NCBI RefSeq assembly: GCF_023074835.1
Contig: NZ_JALLGW010000001.1
Span: 2,790,001 to 2,854,000 of the forward strand
DNA: 64,000 bases
DNA from: Halomarina salina
Lineage (GTDB): Archaea; Halobacteriota; Halobacteria; Halobacteriales; Haloarculaceae
Direction of reading: 5' to 3'
The notes under the pieces are model-generated. The model saw only the letters and a program-made list of their open reading frames with translations, did no database searches and was not told the DNA's origin. Made by a program: the position numbers and the translations under genes. This document shows, in pieces, positions 1 to 9,687 of the stretch. Within the stretch, counting starts at the first letter, position 1, and every line of letters begins with the position of its first letter.

Positions 1-1236
1 ATCGATACAGTCAATGTAGGCATTATCGGCCTCGGAAACCGAGGCTTCTCGATGACCCAACTCATCGATGCGATGGCACCCGACAAAGGAGTAATCAAGG
101 CCATCTGTGATATCCGGGAAAAACCAGTCGAGGAGATGTCCGACTGGATTAAAGAAGAAGGAAAGAACGACCCACCAGCGACATACTCGGGGTCGAAAAA
201 CAGCTGGCGAAAGCTGGTCCAGCGAGATGACCTCGACCTCGTCTTCGTCTTTACTCCTCACCAGGCACACACACCGATGGCGGAGTATGCGATGAAGAAA
301 GGGAAGCACGTCGCTGTCGAAGTACCAGCGGCTACGACGATCCAGGAATGCTGGACACTGGTCGACACTGCTGAAAAGACCCAGAAGCAGTGCGTGATGC
401 TTGAGAACGTCTGCTACTTCGATATAGAGATGTGGGTCCTCAACATGGTCCGCCAAGGGGTGTTCGGTGACAAACTCACCTATGCCTCTGGAGGGTACAT
501 CCATAATCTTGTCGCAGAGTACTTCTTCGAAGCGTACTGGAAGGATTGGCGGTCGAAGAACCACCGTAAATACAAGGGTGATCTCTATCCGACTCACGGA
601 CTGGGGCCGATTGCCTTCTACATGGGTATCAATCGCGGTGACCGGTTAGAGTACATCGCGAGCCAGGAGAGCCCAGAGACTCAGCTGACTGAACGGGCTA
701 AGGAGTTGCCCGAAGACCATTGGGCCCATGGCGCTGACGACTGGGCGAACGGTGACACGACGCGTTCGGAGATTCTAACGGAACAGGACCGCCAAATCCA
801 CCTGCAATTCGACGTAAAGACGAACAGAGGGTATAGTAGAAAGAACGAACTCGCGGGAGTCGATGCGTACCACGAAGGATTCCCAAGCCAACTCGCTGTC
901 GACAGCGAGGGCCATGGGTTCGTCGACGATGCAACCTACGACCAGTACTATGAGGAGTATCGACACCCGCTCTGGGTCCAGATGGAAGAAATTGCCGAAG
1001 AGTACGGTGGCCATGGTGGTGGAGATTTCCTCGAGATCTACCGGCTCTTCGATGCGTTCAACGATGGCCGGCCACCCGACATGGACGTCTATGATGCAGC
1101 GGCCTGGAGTGCAGTGAGGCCGCTTTCGGCAACGTCCATCGAATATGGTGGCATCCCGGTCAAGTTCCCAGACTTCACTCGTGGTGACTGGCAGAACAAA
1201 CGCAAGCTACAGGTGATGGACTTCGACACCATCTGA
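1..1236 (+). CDS. Gfo/Idh/MocA-family oxidoreductase, 5' end outside window
   Basis: The frame is open from the first base, and the dinucleotide-binding loop GIIGLGNRG is read at residues 7-15, so only a few N-terminal residues are missing; the first in-window ATG (base 52) would cut this loop. A Rossmann domain is followed by EVPAATT, the place where this family usually has an EKP motif, and by a long substrate domain with HGLGP. Family members oxidise or epimerise sugars with NAD(P). Its position directly before a GH20 hexosaminidase and a sugar ABC importer suggests a sugar-derivative substrate; the substrate itself cannot be told. The Lys-to-Val change in EKP is a point to note. Confidence 0.88.
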   Translation: MDTVNVGIIGLGNRGFSMTQLIDAMAPDKGVIKAICDIREKPVEEMSDWIKEEGKNDPPATYSGSKNSWRKLVQRDDLDLVFVFTPHQAHTPMAEYAMKKGKHVAVEVPAATTIQECWTLVDTAEKTQKQCVMLENVCYFDIEMWVLNMVRQGVFGDKLTYASGGYIHNLVAEYFFEAYWKDWRSKNHRKYKGDLYPTHGLGPIAFYMGINRGDRLEYIASQESPETQLTERAKELPEDHWAHGADDWANGDTTRSEILTEQDRQIHLQFDVKTNRGYSRKNELAGVDAYHEGFPSQLAVDSEGHGFVDDATYDQYYEEYRHPLWVQMEEIAEEYGGHGGGDFLEIYRLFDAFNDGRPPDMDVYDAAAWSAVRPLSATSIEYGGIPVKFPDFTRGDWQNKRKLQVMDFDTI

Positions 1237-1349
1237 ATCGAGTTCACACTGACAACACGGCCATCGAGGAGATGGCCTTCGGTTAGCTTCCGCAACGCAC
1301 CGATTTATTCAGCGACCTTGTATTATCCAATTGCAAGTTAATCTAGAAT

Positions 1350-1365
1350 AACTATTTATATATTG
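1350..1365 (+). promoter_or_regulatory. TATA-like promoter box before the GH20 gene
   Basis: The run TTTATATATT lies about 25 bases before the ATG at 1385, the normal archaeal TATA distance for a leaderless transcript. No Shine-Dalgarno sequence is seen between it and the start. Confidence 0.55.
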
Positions 1366-1384
1366 CATTTAACTCCAGACATGC

Positions 1385-2983
1385 ATGCCAGACGATAGCA
1401 ACTTCCGAAGACGTAGCGTGCTGCGAGCCATTGGCGGTGTCAGTGCGGTGTCTCTGGGGGTCGGCACCGCGAGCGCACGGTGCAAAGAATCAACAGATGC
1501 AGCAAGATTGGAGACGCTCGTACCGGTCCCGGTCGACGTAACATCGACCGGTAGAGGCTACACAATCACTGACGCGACGACGATTACGGTCGAAGATGCC
1601 ACAGCAGAAGGTGTGGCCGAGTACCTCGCAGAGTTCCTCAGAGCGCCGACTGGGTACGATCTGCCAATCAAGACGCATCAGGGAAGGGGCGGGAGAGACA
1701 CTATCTCCCTGCAACTCAGCGAGCCAAGCTCTGGAGACCATGAGCAGGGCTATCGACTCCGAAGTAATCCAAGTGGGCTTACAATCCGCGCGAACGAACC
1801 TGCAGGATTGTTCGCGGGTGTTCAAACACTTCGGCAACTACTCCCACCGGCCATCGAGCATGATACCGAACAATCGACAGAGTGGACCGTCCCGGGAGGA
1901 CACATCCGTGATTACCCGCGATTCGACTACCGGGGAGCTCATCTCGACGTCGCTCGACATTTCTTCGACGTAGAGACAGTCAAGCAGTTCATCGATTACC
2001 TAGCCCAGTACAAGGTCAACCACCTCCACCTGCACCTTACTGACGACCAGGGCTGGCGCATCGAAATCGATAGTTGGCCCAACCTCACGGACGAAGGAGC
2101 AGACTCAGAAGTCGGCGGTGGGCCAAGTGGGTACTATACGAAAGAGGAGTATGCAGAACTCATCGAGTACGCTCAACGCCGATACGTCACCATCATCCCG
2201 GAGATCGACTTGCCGGGACACACGGGTGCGGCCCTCGAGTCTTATGCCGAACTCAACTGTGACGGGACGAAACGCGAGGAGGATACAGGAACGAATGTTG
2301 GTGACACGACGCTATGCATCGACAAGGATGTGACCTACGAGTTCGTTGATGACGTCATCCGCGAAGTGGCAGAGATGACGCCTGGGCCCTACATCCACAT
2401 TGGTGGTGATGAGGCTCACGTTGTCAGCGACTCGGAGTATAACACCTTCATGGACCGGGTAGTCCCGATCGTCCAGAAATACGGAAAGCGTCCAATCGGG
2501 TGGCACCAGATTCTTGATGCAGAGCCCCCGTCTGAGACGATTGCTCAGTACTGGTATACGGGTCATGATGCTCCCGACGTGGCTGAAGCCGCACAGAACG
2601 GACACGATCTTATCGCCTCACCGGCGAGCCACGCGTATATGGATATGAAGTACAACGAGGATACCGAGTTGGGTCTCGACTGGGCGGGTCTTACATCCGT
2701 CAAAGACGCCTACGATTGGGATCCGGGTAGCTTCCTCAACGGGGTCGATGAGTCGGCCATCATGGGTCCTGAAACGGCACTCTGGTCGGAGACCCTGGAG
2801 ACGCTCGAAGACATCGAATTCATGTTCTTCCCTCACTTTCCCCCTGTCGCGGAGTTAGGTTGGTCACCTGCTGCCAAGACGGATGAATGGGACGAATTTG
2901 AACATCGCCTCGCCGCACAGGCTTCACGCTGGGAGATCCAAGGTGTCAATTATTATCAAACGCCACAAGTTCCCTGGCCGTGA
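1385..2983 (+). CDS. Exported beta-N-acetylhexosaminidase (GH20)
   Basis: A 532-residue protein with a twin-arginine signal (RRRSVLRAIGG near residues 9-19, then a hydrophobic stretch ending at an Ala-rich cleavage region), so it should be exported folded. An N-terminal GH20b-like domain precedes the catalytic TIM barrel. The barrel carries LHLTDDQGWRIEI near residue 216 and the family signature HIGGDEAH with the catalytic Asp342-Glu343 pair, which uses the substrate acetamido group. The enzyme should release terminal N-acetylhexosamine from chito-oligosaccharides or glycans outside the cell. The downstream ABC importer fits uptake of the product. A TATA-like box lies about 25 bases upstream. 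Confidence 0.93.
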   Translation: MPDDSNFRRRSVLRAIGGVSAVSLGVGTASARCKESTDAARLETLVPVPVDVTSTGRGYTITDATTITVEDATAEGVAEYLAEFLRAPTGYDLPIKTHQGRGGRDTISLQLSEPSSGDHEQGYRLRSNPSGLTIRANEPAGLFAGVQTLRQLLPPAIEHDTEQSTEWTVPGGHIRDYPRFDYRGAHLDVARHFFDVETVKQFIDYLAQYKVNHLHLHLTDDQGWRIEIDSWPNLTDEGADSEVGGGPSGYYTKEEYAELIEYAQRRYVTIIPEIDLPGHTGAALESYAELNCDGTKREEDTGTNVGDTTLCIDKDVTYEFVDDVIREVAEMTPGPYIHIGGDEAHVVSDSEYNTFMDRVVPIVQKYGKRPIGWHQILDAEPPSETIAQYWYTGHDAPDVAEAAQNGHDLIASPASHAYMDMKYNEDTELGLDWAGLTSVKDAYDWDPGSFLNGVDESAIMGPETALWSETLETLEDIEFMFFPHFPPVAELGWSPAAKTDEWDEFEHRLAAQASRWEIQGVNYYQTPQVPWP

Positions 2984-3119
2984 GGGAGCCGTAATCCGCC
3001 ACCTTCCGGAGGTAACCATTGAGAGAGATTGAGATAGGAGACCATCTCTTTGATATCGCTGCTGATGATTCACGCCGATACCTTTTTTGTTCCCAGCGAC
3101 ACAGAAGTTGCGTAATAGT

Positions 3120-4223
3120 ATGAGTAGGGTCCGATTGTCGAACGTGTCAAAGGTATATGGTGACGACGTTCTCGCCGTCAAGGAGGTCGATCTCACTGTC
3201 CGTGATGGTGAATTCCTCGTGTTGGTCGGGCCCTCCGGCTGTGGAAAGTCAACGACCCTTCGTATGATCGCAGGGCTTGAGACGATCACACAGGGAGAAA
3301 TCGAGATTGGCGAGACGGTCGTCAACGATGTGCGGCCCCAGGACCGGAACATCGCGATGGTGTTCCAGAATTATGCGCTGTACCCGCATATGACTGTCCG
3401 AGAGAACATGTCGTTCGGGTTGCGCCTCTCAAAGCAGTTCGGTGATGACGAGATTTCAGGGCGAGTCGAGGATGCCGCGAATCTGCTCGAGATACCTGAG
3501 CTTCTCGATCAGTATCCCAAGCAGCTTTCGGGAGGGCAACAGCAACGGGTGGCACTGGGCCGATCGATCGTCCGCGACCCAGACGTGTTCCTGATGGACG
3601 AACCACTGTCAAACCTTGACGCGAAATTGCGGACCCAGATGCGGACGGAACTCCAGCGCATCCAAGACGACCTGGGTGTAACGACAATCTACGTTACGCA
3701 CGATCAGACCGAAGCGATGACGATGGGCGATCGCATCGCCATCCTCAACGACGGTGAACTCCAGCAGGTCGCTGAGCCAGAGGTGTGTTACGACCAGCCG
3801 AACAACAAATTTGTCGCTGGCTTCATCGGCTCGCCCAGCATGAACTTCTTCGACGTCGAAGTCACGCCAGCTGGCGATAGCGTGCAGGTCGCCGGTGACG
3901 GCATCGAGACGACGATTCCAGCGACGATGGAGGCTGGTGACTACACACTCGGTATCCGCCCGGAAGATCTCTCTATCGCCTCCGACGAGGAGCGATTCCA
4001 AGCCATAGTCGATGTCGTTGAACCGATGGGCTCGGACAACTTCCTATATCTCCATCCACCAGACGGCGATCAGGAGATCATCGCTCGCGTCGGGAGTGAT
4101 TATCACCCAGAGTCAGGGGAGAAAATCGCGCTCGACTTCGCAGCGAACGACGTCCACTTCTTCGACGAGACGGGCGAGCGCATCATGCTCAGTGACGAAT
4201 CCGACCCGATGAAGGCACCTTAA
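3120..4223 (+). CDS. Carbohydrate ABC transporter ATP-binding protein (MalK/UgpC type)
   Basis: A 367-residue ATPase. The ATG at 3120 is preferred over the in-frame ATG at 3087 because MSRVRLSNVSKVYG is the normal family N-terminus. Walker A GPSGCGKST is at residues 37-45, followed by the Q-loop, signature LSGGQQQR, Walker B FLMDEP and the switch His (TIYVTHDQTEA). A C-terminal OB-fold (TOBE-like) regulatory region with GIRPEDL is typical of importers for maltose, glycerol-3-phosphate or oligosaccharides. It should power the two permeases at 6513-8284; the creatininase gene and the binding-protein gene lie between them. Confidence 0.95.
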   Translation: MSRVRLSNVSKVYGDDVLAVKEVDLTVRDGEFLVLVGPSGCGKSTTLRMIAGLETITQGEIEIGETVVNDVRPQDRNIAMVFQNYALYPHMTVRENMSFGLRLSKQFGDDEISGRVEDAANLLEIPELLDQYPKQLSGGQQQRVALGRSIVRDPDVFLMDEPLSNLDAKLRTQMRTELQRIQDDLGVTTIYVTHDQTEAMTMGDRIAILNDGELQQVAEPEVCYDQPNNKFVAGFIGSPSMNFFDVEVTPAGDSVQVAGDGIETTIPATMEAGDYTLGIRPEDLSIASDEERFQAIVDVVEPMGSDNFLYLHPPDGDQEIIARVGSDYHPESGEKIALDFAANDVHFFDETGERIMLSDESDPMKAP

Positions 4224-4232
4224 CAGCAGCTC

Positions 4233-5036
4233 ATGATTTACGAATCTATCGGCGCAACTGACAGTGAATGGGCCAGTAAATCCTACCCGGAGATTCAAGA
4301 GACTGCGAACGCCGATGGGTCGGTCCTTGTCGTTCCAGTCGGGAGTATCGAGCAACATGGTCATCACCTCCCAGTAGCGACTGATACTATCCTCGTTGAC
4401 GCAGTCGTCTCCGGTGCCTCCGAAAAACTCGACGATGAGATACCCCACCTCGTGACGCCACCTGTCTGGAGTGGGTTTTCGCCTCATCACCTCCCATTTG
4501 GAGGAACGCTTTCCCTTGACTTCAACCACCTTCAGACGGTCCTCGAAGATGTTGCACAAACGGGACTCGAAAACGGGTTCGATGCAGTCTGTTTCGTGAA
4601 CGGTCATGGTGGGAATGCATCGCTCATTGATGCCGTTGTCAGTACGGTAGGAACGTCGACAGACGCCGAAGTACTCGGAACGACGTACTTCACGCTCGCA
4701 TCCGACGAAATTCACAACCTTCGGGATAGTGACATTGGAGGGATGGCACACGGTGGTGAGTACGAGACATCACTCATGCTCCACCTCCGGCCGGAGTTGG
4801 TCGCCGACACAGACCAGCGTGAGGCGACAGCGTGGGATGAGCACTACGAGTGGGGTGGCAGCGACTTATTGGACAGCGGACCGCTTGCCGTCTATCGGTC
4901 GTTCGATGAGTACTCAGCCTCAGGGGCAATCGGCGCACCGGAGTTAGCGAGCGCCGAGAAAGGCGCCCGTATCTACGATATCGTCACAAGCGAACTCGCG
5001 GCAGTGTTCGTCGCAATTCACGAACATAATCGGTAG
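4233..5036 (+). CDS. Creatininase-family amidohydrolase
   Basis: A 267-residue protein starting 9 bases after the ATPase stop, so probably co-transcribed. It has the family metal-site motifs VGSIEQHGHHLPVATDT near the N-terminus and FVNGHGGN in the middle. Members are metal-dependent hydrolases of cyclic or linear amides, for example creatininase and the FAPy deformylase ArfB. Being embedded in a sugar-uptake operon suggests it acts on an amide in an amino-sugar derivative, but this is inference only; family membership is clear. Confidence 0.88.
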   Translation: MIYESIGATDSEWASKSYPEIQETANADGSVLVVPVGSIEQHGHHLPVATDTILVDAVVSGASEKLDDEIPHLVTPPVWSGFSPHHLPFGGTLSLDFNHLQTVLEDVAQTGLENGFDAVCFVNGHGGNASLIDAVVSTVGTSTDAEVLGTTYFTLASDEIHNLRDSDIGGMAHGGEYETSLMLHLRPELVADTDQREATAWDEHYEWGGSDLLDSGPLAVYRSFDEYSASGAIGAPELASAEKGARIYDIVTSELAAVFVAIHEHNR

Positions 5037-5132
5037 CGTTCTGTTTGCGCTGAAAAAGTCTCATCGAACGCTGTTATCAGGAGGTACAGTACGTCAATAG
5101 GGAGATACAGTCCGAGTACAATGGTCAGGAAG

Positions 5133-5140
5133 TTTTAATA
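5133..5140 (+). promoter_or_regulatory. TATA-like box before the solute-binding-protein gene
   Basis: TTTTAATA lies 25-32 bases upstream of the ATG at 5165. It suggests a separate leaderless promoter for the binding protein, which usually needs more copies than the rest of the importer. Confidence 0.5.
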
Positions 5141-5164
5141 TGAGTCACTGTGTTATGCCCACAG

Positions 5165-6502
5165 ATGCCTAACGAGAAGACTGACTCACCTGGGGAAGGG
5201 AGCTTGGATCGGCGGAGGATGCTCGAAGCCATCGGTTCGGGCGGTATTATCGCCCTCGCTGGTTGTCTTGGTGGTGGGGGCGGTGGAAACGGATCGGGTG
5301 GTAATGGGAGCGGTGACGGTGGGAAGCAGACCATCCAATTCCTTACGATGGGTGTTGGTGACAACATCAGGCAGTTCTTCGAGGAGAACAATGCCACGTT
5401 CGAAGAGGAACACAACGTGAACATCGAGTTCACGAGCGTGACATGGGACAACGCCCAGCAGACAGTCAACAACCGAGTTGACGGGAATAAAGCGCCTGAC
5501 GTCGCTCGCTGGCCAGCTCGCTGGATTCCACAACTCGCGGATAAAGATGCTCTGACGCCAATCTCCGACATGATGGAAAGCGATTGGGGGAATCGCTTTT
5601 ATGAAGGGATGGCTGAGGGCTGTAAGTACAACGGCGAGTATTACGGTGCCCCCTGGGCAGCATCGAACAAGTGTCTATACTACAATAAGAGCGTCTTCAA
5701 GCAAGCGGGGCTCGACCCGGAGAACCCCAAACTGGACACGTGGGACGATATGCTGGCTGCCGCGAAAAAGATCAAGGCAAACACGGATACCCCTGCACTC
5801 GGCCTCGCGGGTGCCGATGCCATTGAAACGGGGTCACAGTACTACCACTACCACTGGTCGTACGGAGCGGACCTCGTCGACGACAGCGGTGCCCCAGTCG
5901 TCAACTCCAAGGAGGCAGCTCAAGCACTAGGCTTTTACTCGGATCTTCACCTAAAGCACAAGGTCACCCAGTCATCGCCGCTCTCCTCGACTCGACAAGA
6001 CATCCGGCAGCTGTTCGAGACCGGTTCCCTTGGAATGGTCATTGCCCACGTCTACACGGGTCTCAACATCAAGAAAGCAAAAGAGAACGGTGAGGTTGAT
6101 TTCGACTTCGGCATCGTTCAGGTACCTAAGGGACCTGGTGGCCGATTCAGTCTGAACACGATCGACTCTGTCGCAATCTTCGCCCAGAGCGAGGCCACTG
6201 AGATGGCGAAAAACCTGCTGAAGTTCTACTTCAAAGAGGATCGCCACTTCGAGTACGCGACCAACAAAGGATTCATGCCTACGATGAAGGCCGTTGGTGA
6301 TCGAGACCACTTCCAGAACTCGAAAATTTGGAAGCCCTATATCGAGGCAGGAGAGTACGCCCGAGCGCGACCGAAGCTCTCGAACTTCAACCAGTTCAAC
6401 ACCCGAATGGTCCAGGCGATCCAGGAAGCCCTGGCCGACCAGAAGTCGCCTCAGAAAGCGCTGGACGATGCCCAGGCAGACCTCAAAGAGGCGATGAAGT
6501 GA
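5165..6502 (+). CDS. Sugar ABC transporter substrate-binding lipoprotein
   Basis: A 445-residue protein with a Tat motif (DRRRMLEAIGSGG) and a lipobox ALAGC whose Cys is about residue 34. A Gly/Ser-rich tether follows, the usual haloarchaeal way of anchoring binding proteins to the outer face of the membrane. The mature part has the family-1 extracellular-binding-protein layout. The start at 5165 is preferred to 5150 because of the TATA spacing. Permease genes follow 10 bases later. The ligand cannot be read from sequence; the GH20 neighbour suggests N-acetylhexosamine or a short oligosaccharide. Confidence 0.94.
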   Translation: MPNEKTDSPGEGSLDRRRMLEAIGSGGIIALAGCLGGGGGGNGSGGNGSGDGGKQTIQFLTMGVGDNIRQFFEENNATFEEEHNVNIEFTSVTWDNAQQTVNNRVDGNKAPDVARWPARWIPQLADKDALTPISDMMESDWGNRFYEGMAEGCKYNGEYYGAPWAASNKCLYYNKSVFKQAGLDPENPKLDTWDDMLAAAKKIKANTDTPALGLAGADAIETGSQYYHYHWSYGADLVDDSGAPVVNSKEAAQALGFYSDLHLKHKVTQSSPLSSTRQDIRQLFETGSLGMVIAHVYTGLNIKKAKENGEVDFDFGIVQVPKGPGGRFSLNTIDSVAIFAQSEATEMAKNLLKFYFKEDRHFEYATNKGFMPTMKAVGDRDHFQNSKIWKPYIEAGEYARARPKLSNFNQFNTRMVQAIQEALADQKSPQKALDDAQADLKEAMK

Positions 6503-6512
6503 CCATCAACAG

Positions 6513-7442
6513 ATGAGTATTGCCGAAGAGTATACGCAGTCGACAGCAGATTCCCGCCTTGAGCGGACCCGACAGTATCTCTGGAAAAACCGGTACGCAT
6601 ACCTGCTGATACTGCCGACGATCGTGTTTCTCGTGGCCGTCGTCGGCTACCCGATCTTTGAGACATTTCGTCTCTCACTATACCAGTCATCGGCTGGCTC
6701 GACGTTCGTAGGCCTCCAGCACTACCGCGAAATCATCGACAGCAGCATCTTCCCACTGTTGCTTCGCCAGACAGCACGGTGGGTCGTTCTCGGCGTCGTT
6801 GGAAAGACACTGCTGGGCCTGTTGATCGCTCTCCACCTCAACCACGATATTCGGGGACGGAAGTTCTTCCGCACAGCGTTCCTTATCCCATGGGGGATTC
6901 CCTACGCGATCTCGGCCGTCGTGTTCCGCTGGATCGAACACCCCCAGTATGGCTACCTCAACGCGATCTTGCTGAAGCTGGGACTCATCGATCAAGGAAT
7001 CGGTATCCTCGGCAATCCAGACACTGCTTGGATTGGCGTTGTGGTTGCCGACGTCTGGATCGGGACGCCGTTCATGGCAATAATCTTCCTCGCCGGGCTC
7101 CAGTCCATCCCGGAGGAGTTGTATGAAGCCGCCGCTATCGATGGCGCAGAGAAGTGGCAACAGTTCCGCTACGTCACGCTCCCTCAGCTCAAGTCCGTCG
7201 TTATGATCGCGACGCTGCTCTCGACGATTTGGACCTTCGTCAGCTTCGACGTCATCTGGACGATGACGCGAGGCGGCCCGATCAACACGACGTCGACGCT
7301 CATCATCTGGATCTACCAGGTCGGCATCGAAAACGGGAACATCGGGAAGGGGGCAGCGTTCAGCGTCATCAGCTTCCTAATCCTGATGGTGTTCGCCGTT
7401 ATCTACCTGCGAATCTACACCAGCGGAGATGATGAGCTATGA
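6513..7442 (+). CDS. Sugar ABC transporter permease 1 (MalF-like)
   Basis: A 309-residue protein with about six hydrophobic segments. The ATPase-contact EAA loop is visible as EELYEAAAIDGAEKWQQFRYVTLPQL near residue 200. The N-terminus is hydrophilic before the first helix (AYLLILPTIVFLVAVVGYPI), typical of the larger of the two sugar-importer permeases. Its stop overlaps the start of the second permease by four bases, so the pair is translationally coupled. Confidence 0.94.
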   Translation: MSIAEEYTQSTADSRLERTRQYLWKNRYAYLLILPTIVFLVAVVGYPIFETFRLSLYQSSAGSTFVGLQHYREIIDSSIFPLLLRQTARWVVLGVVGKTLLGLLIALHLNHDIRGRKFFRTAFLIPWGIPYAISAVVFRWIEHPQYGYLNAILLKLGLIDQGIGILGNPDTAWIGVVVADVWIGTPFMAIIFLAGLQSIPEELYEAAAIDGAEKWQQFRYVTLPQLKSVVMIATLLSTIWTFVSFDVIWTMTRGGPINTTSTLIIWIYQVGIENGNIGKGAAFSVISFLILMVFAVIYLRIYTSGDDEL

Positions 7443-8284
7443 CTGTCGCGGGTCAGCGCCGAAGCAGCCTGCGCAAAGTCCGTATCTACGGCATGTTACT
7501 CGCCTTACTCGGGGTCATGATGTTCCCGTTTTACGCGATGTTCTCCACAACGATCAAGTCCGAATCGGCAATATTCGCCAGCCCAGCAGATCTGGTTCCG
7601 GCTCAGCCGTCGTTCGACGCCTACATTGAGGTGTGGGGCCAGACTGATGTCCTGCTGTGGGTTGGCAATAGCTTCCTGATCTCACTGGGGACAGTCTTAG
7701 TCACGCTGCTGCTCGCGATTCCAGCTGCATACTCCTGTGCGAGGAACGACTTCATCGGGAAGCGAACATTCCTACTGGCCGTGCTGGTCGTACAAATGTT
7801 CGCTCCCGTCGTGTTAATTGTCGGTCTATTCGACGTAATCACCACGCTCGGGGTGTACAACAGCTACCTAGCCGTTATTATACCTGCGGCAGCGTTCACG
7901 CTACCGTTCAACATCTGGATGCTGTATGGGTATTTCAAGACGATTCCAGTTTCGTTAGAAGAATCCGCACGCATCGACGGTGCCTCGCAGTTGCAGGTAC
8001 TCACGAAAATCGTGTTGCCCCTCACGAAGCCCGCGCTAGTCGCGAGTGTCACCTACACGTTCCTCTATGCGTGGAACCGGCTGCTGTTCGTTCTCACCTT
8101 CCTTACGGACGCATCGAAGTACAACATACCACGTGGGGTGTTCTCCATGGTCGGGGCGCTGCAGACCGACTGGCGGATGATGTTGACCGTCTCGGTAATC
8201 GGGATTCTACCGCTGTTGATCCTGTTTGCCTTCCTCGAAGAGTACATCGTCAGTGGGATGACCGCTGGCGCTGTAAAGGAGTAA
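7439..8284 (+). CDS. Sugar ABC transporter permease 2 (MalG-like)
   Basis: A 281-residue, six-helix permease that overlaps the preceding gene by ATGA. The EAA loop reads LEESARIDGASQLQVLTKIVLPL near residue 165. The C-terminus ending in VSGMTAGAVKE matches the usual MalG-type end. Together with the first permease, the binding protein and the ATPase this completes a carbohydrate uptake type 1 importer. Confidence 0.95.
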   Translation: MTVAGQRRSSLRKVRIYGMLLALLGVMMFPFYAMFSTTIKSESAIFASPADLVPAQPSFDAYIEVWGQTDVLLWVGNSFLISLGTVLVTLLLAIPAAYSCARNDFIGKRTFLLAVLVVQMFAPVVLIVGLFDVITTLGVYNSYLAVIIPAAAFTLPFNIWMLYGYFKTIPVSLEESARIDGASQLQVLTKIVLPLTKPALVASVTYTFLYAWNRLLFVLTFLTDASKYNIPRGVFSMVGALQTDWRMMLTVSVIGILPLLILFAFLEEYIVSGMTAGAVKE

Positions 8285-8430
8285 CTCCTTCTCTACGTTT
8301 CTCTGCGCTCTGCTTCTGGCGCACCAGAGATGCAAATAATGGTGACTCGGCAAGGACTGCTGTCGTGACTGCAGATGTTAGCGTCCTGCACCACCCGGTG
8401 AATTAACCTCTCTCCGTTCATGCTCCGCTC

Positions 8431-9579
8431 ATGGAGTTCGCAATCTGGGGCTATCCGTGGGACATCCGTGATGAGGGGCCGGAAACCGTCGAACAGCGCC
8501 TCCGAGAAATCGGAATCGACGAACTCAACCTGGCGACAAACTACCATAGCGTGCAAGCGTTCGCTCCCCACAACCCGGAGCGCCGAACGCACTTCGCCCA
8601 CGCGAGTTCGTATTTCGTTCCCGACGAGCGCTATGGCGCACTCGAACCCGTCCCCTATGAAGGGATGGACGGCGACTGGGTGAAAGCGATTGCTGAACGC
8701 TGGTCTGACCTAACACTCAACTCATGGACGATCGGCTGTCACAATTCCCGTCTTGGAATGGCTACTCCAGAAGCCACGATAGAATCGCCACACGGTGATG
8801 ACCTCGTCTTCGGGCTCTGCCCATCGAACCCAGCCGTCCAAGAGTATCTCATCTCGCTCATCGGTGACATCTCAGACCGCGATACGTTCGACCGCATCGA
8901 ATTGGAGACGTTCGATTACTTCTACGGGACCGGCTTTGGGTGGCACCACCAGAAGATCCATGCTCGACTCGGGGCGCTCGGTGAGTTCCTATTCGGCCTC
9001 TGCTTCTGTGATCACTGCCGGGCGACTGCAGCTGACGCTGGTATCGATGTCGACGCCGTTCGCACCACAGCTACCGAGACTCTTGATGCTATCATCGACG
9101 GTCGTGTTCCGTACGATCTCAGACCAGAGCAGTGGCTCCACTCACATCCTGCTGTCGCTGATTACGTCGACAGACGTGAGGACACCCTTACTGACCTGTA
9201 TGCCGATCTCGCTACTGTGAGTGGTGAGACGCCGCTCGGTTACTACGTCGGAATGCCCGAAGCTGGCCGAGAATGGATGGCAGGCGTCGACCTTGAACGA
9301 CTGGCAAATCATGTCGACTACTACTGCCTGCCCGCCTACAAATCGTCATGCGAGGCTGTCCTCGAAGCATACCAGACTGTTCAGACGCTCAGCCCCGACA
9401 TCCCATTACACGTCGGTATACTTCCCGGACATCCAGCCATTCACGACGAAGCTACTGTCGTCGACATCGTAGATGGACTCCATACCGAAGGCGTCCCGCG
9501 TGTGTCGTTTTACAATTACGGCCTTCTCCCAGAGCAGTCATTGGAGTGGATTGAGACTGCGATTACCAACCTTCACTGA
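8431..9579 (+). CDS. Conserved protein of unknown function, possible TIM-barrel glycosidase-like enzyme
   Basis: A 382-residue soluble protein that I do not place in a named family. It has the feel of a glycosidase-like barrel: an early strand (MEFAIWGYPWDI), DRIELETFDYFYG near residue 155, and a CFCDHC pair near residue 190 that could hold a metal or be structural. No signal peptide is seen, so it should act in the cytoplasm on the imported compound. An AATTAACC box about 27 bases upstream suggests its own leaderless promoter. It lies between the importer and an enolase-superfamily gene, so a role in the same pathway is likely. Confidence 0.75.
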   Translation: MEFAIWGYPWDIRDEGPETVEQRLREIGIDELNLATNYHSVQAFAPHNPERRTHFAHASSYFVPDERYGALEPVPYEGMDGDWVKAIAERWSDLTLNSWTIGCHNSRLGMATPEATIESPHGDDLVFGLCPSNPAVQEYLISLIGDISDRDTFDRIELETFDYFYGTGFGWHHQKIHARLGALGEFLFGLCFCDHCRATAADAGIDVDAVRTTATETLDAIIDGRVPYDLRPEQWLHSHPAVADYVDRREDTLTDLYADLATVSGETPLGYYVGMPEAGREWMAGVDLERLANHVDYYCLPAYKSSCEAVLEAYQTVQTLSPDIPLHVGILPGHPAIHDEATVVDIVDGLHTEGVPRVSFYNYGLLPEQSLEWIETAITNLH

Positions 9580-9687
9580 CGAACAGTGGTCTGGATGACA
9601 CCTCTCAGGCGGTGAATCTGATGGGTTTCGGTATCCGCGCAAAAGATCCGCCTCGTATTTTATGTGACCACCCTACCAGGACCGTGT

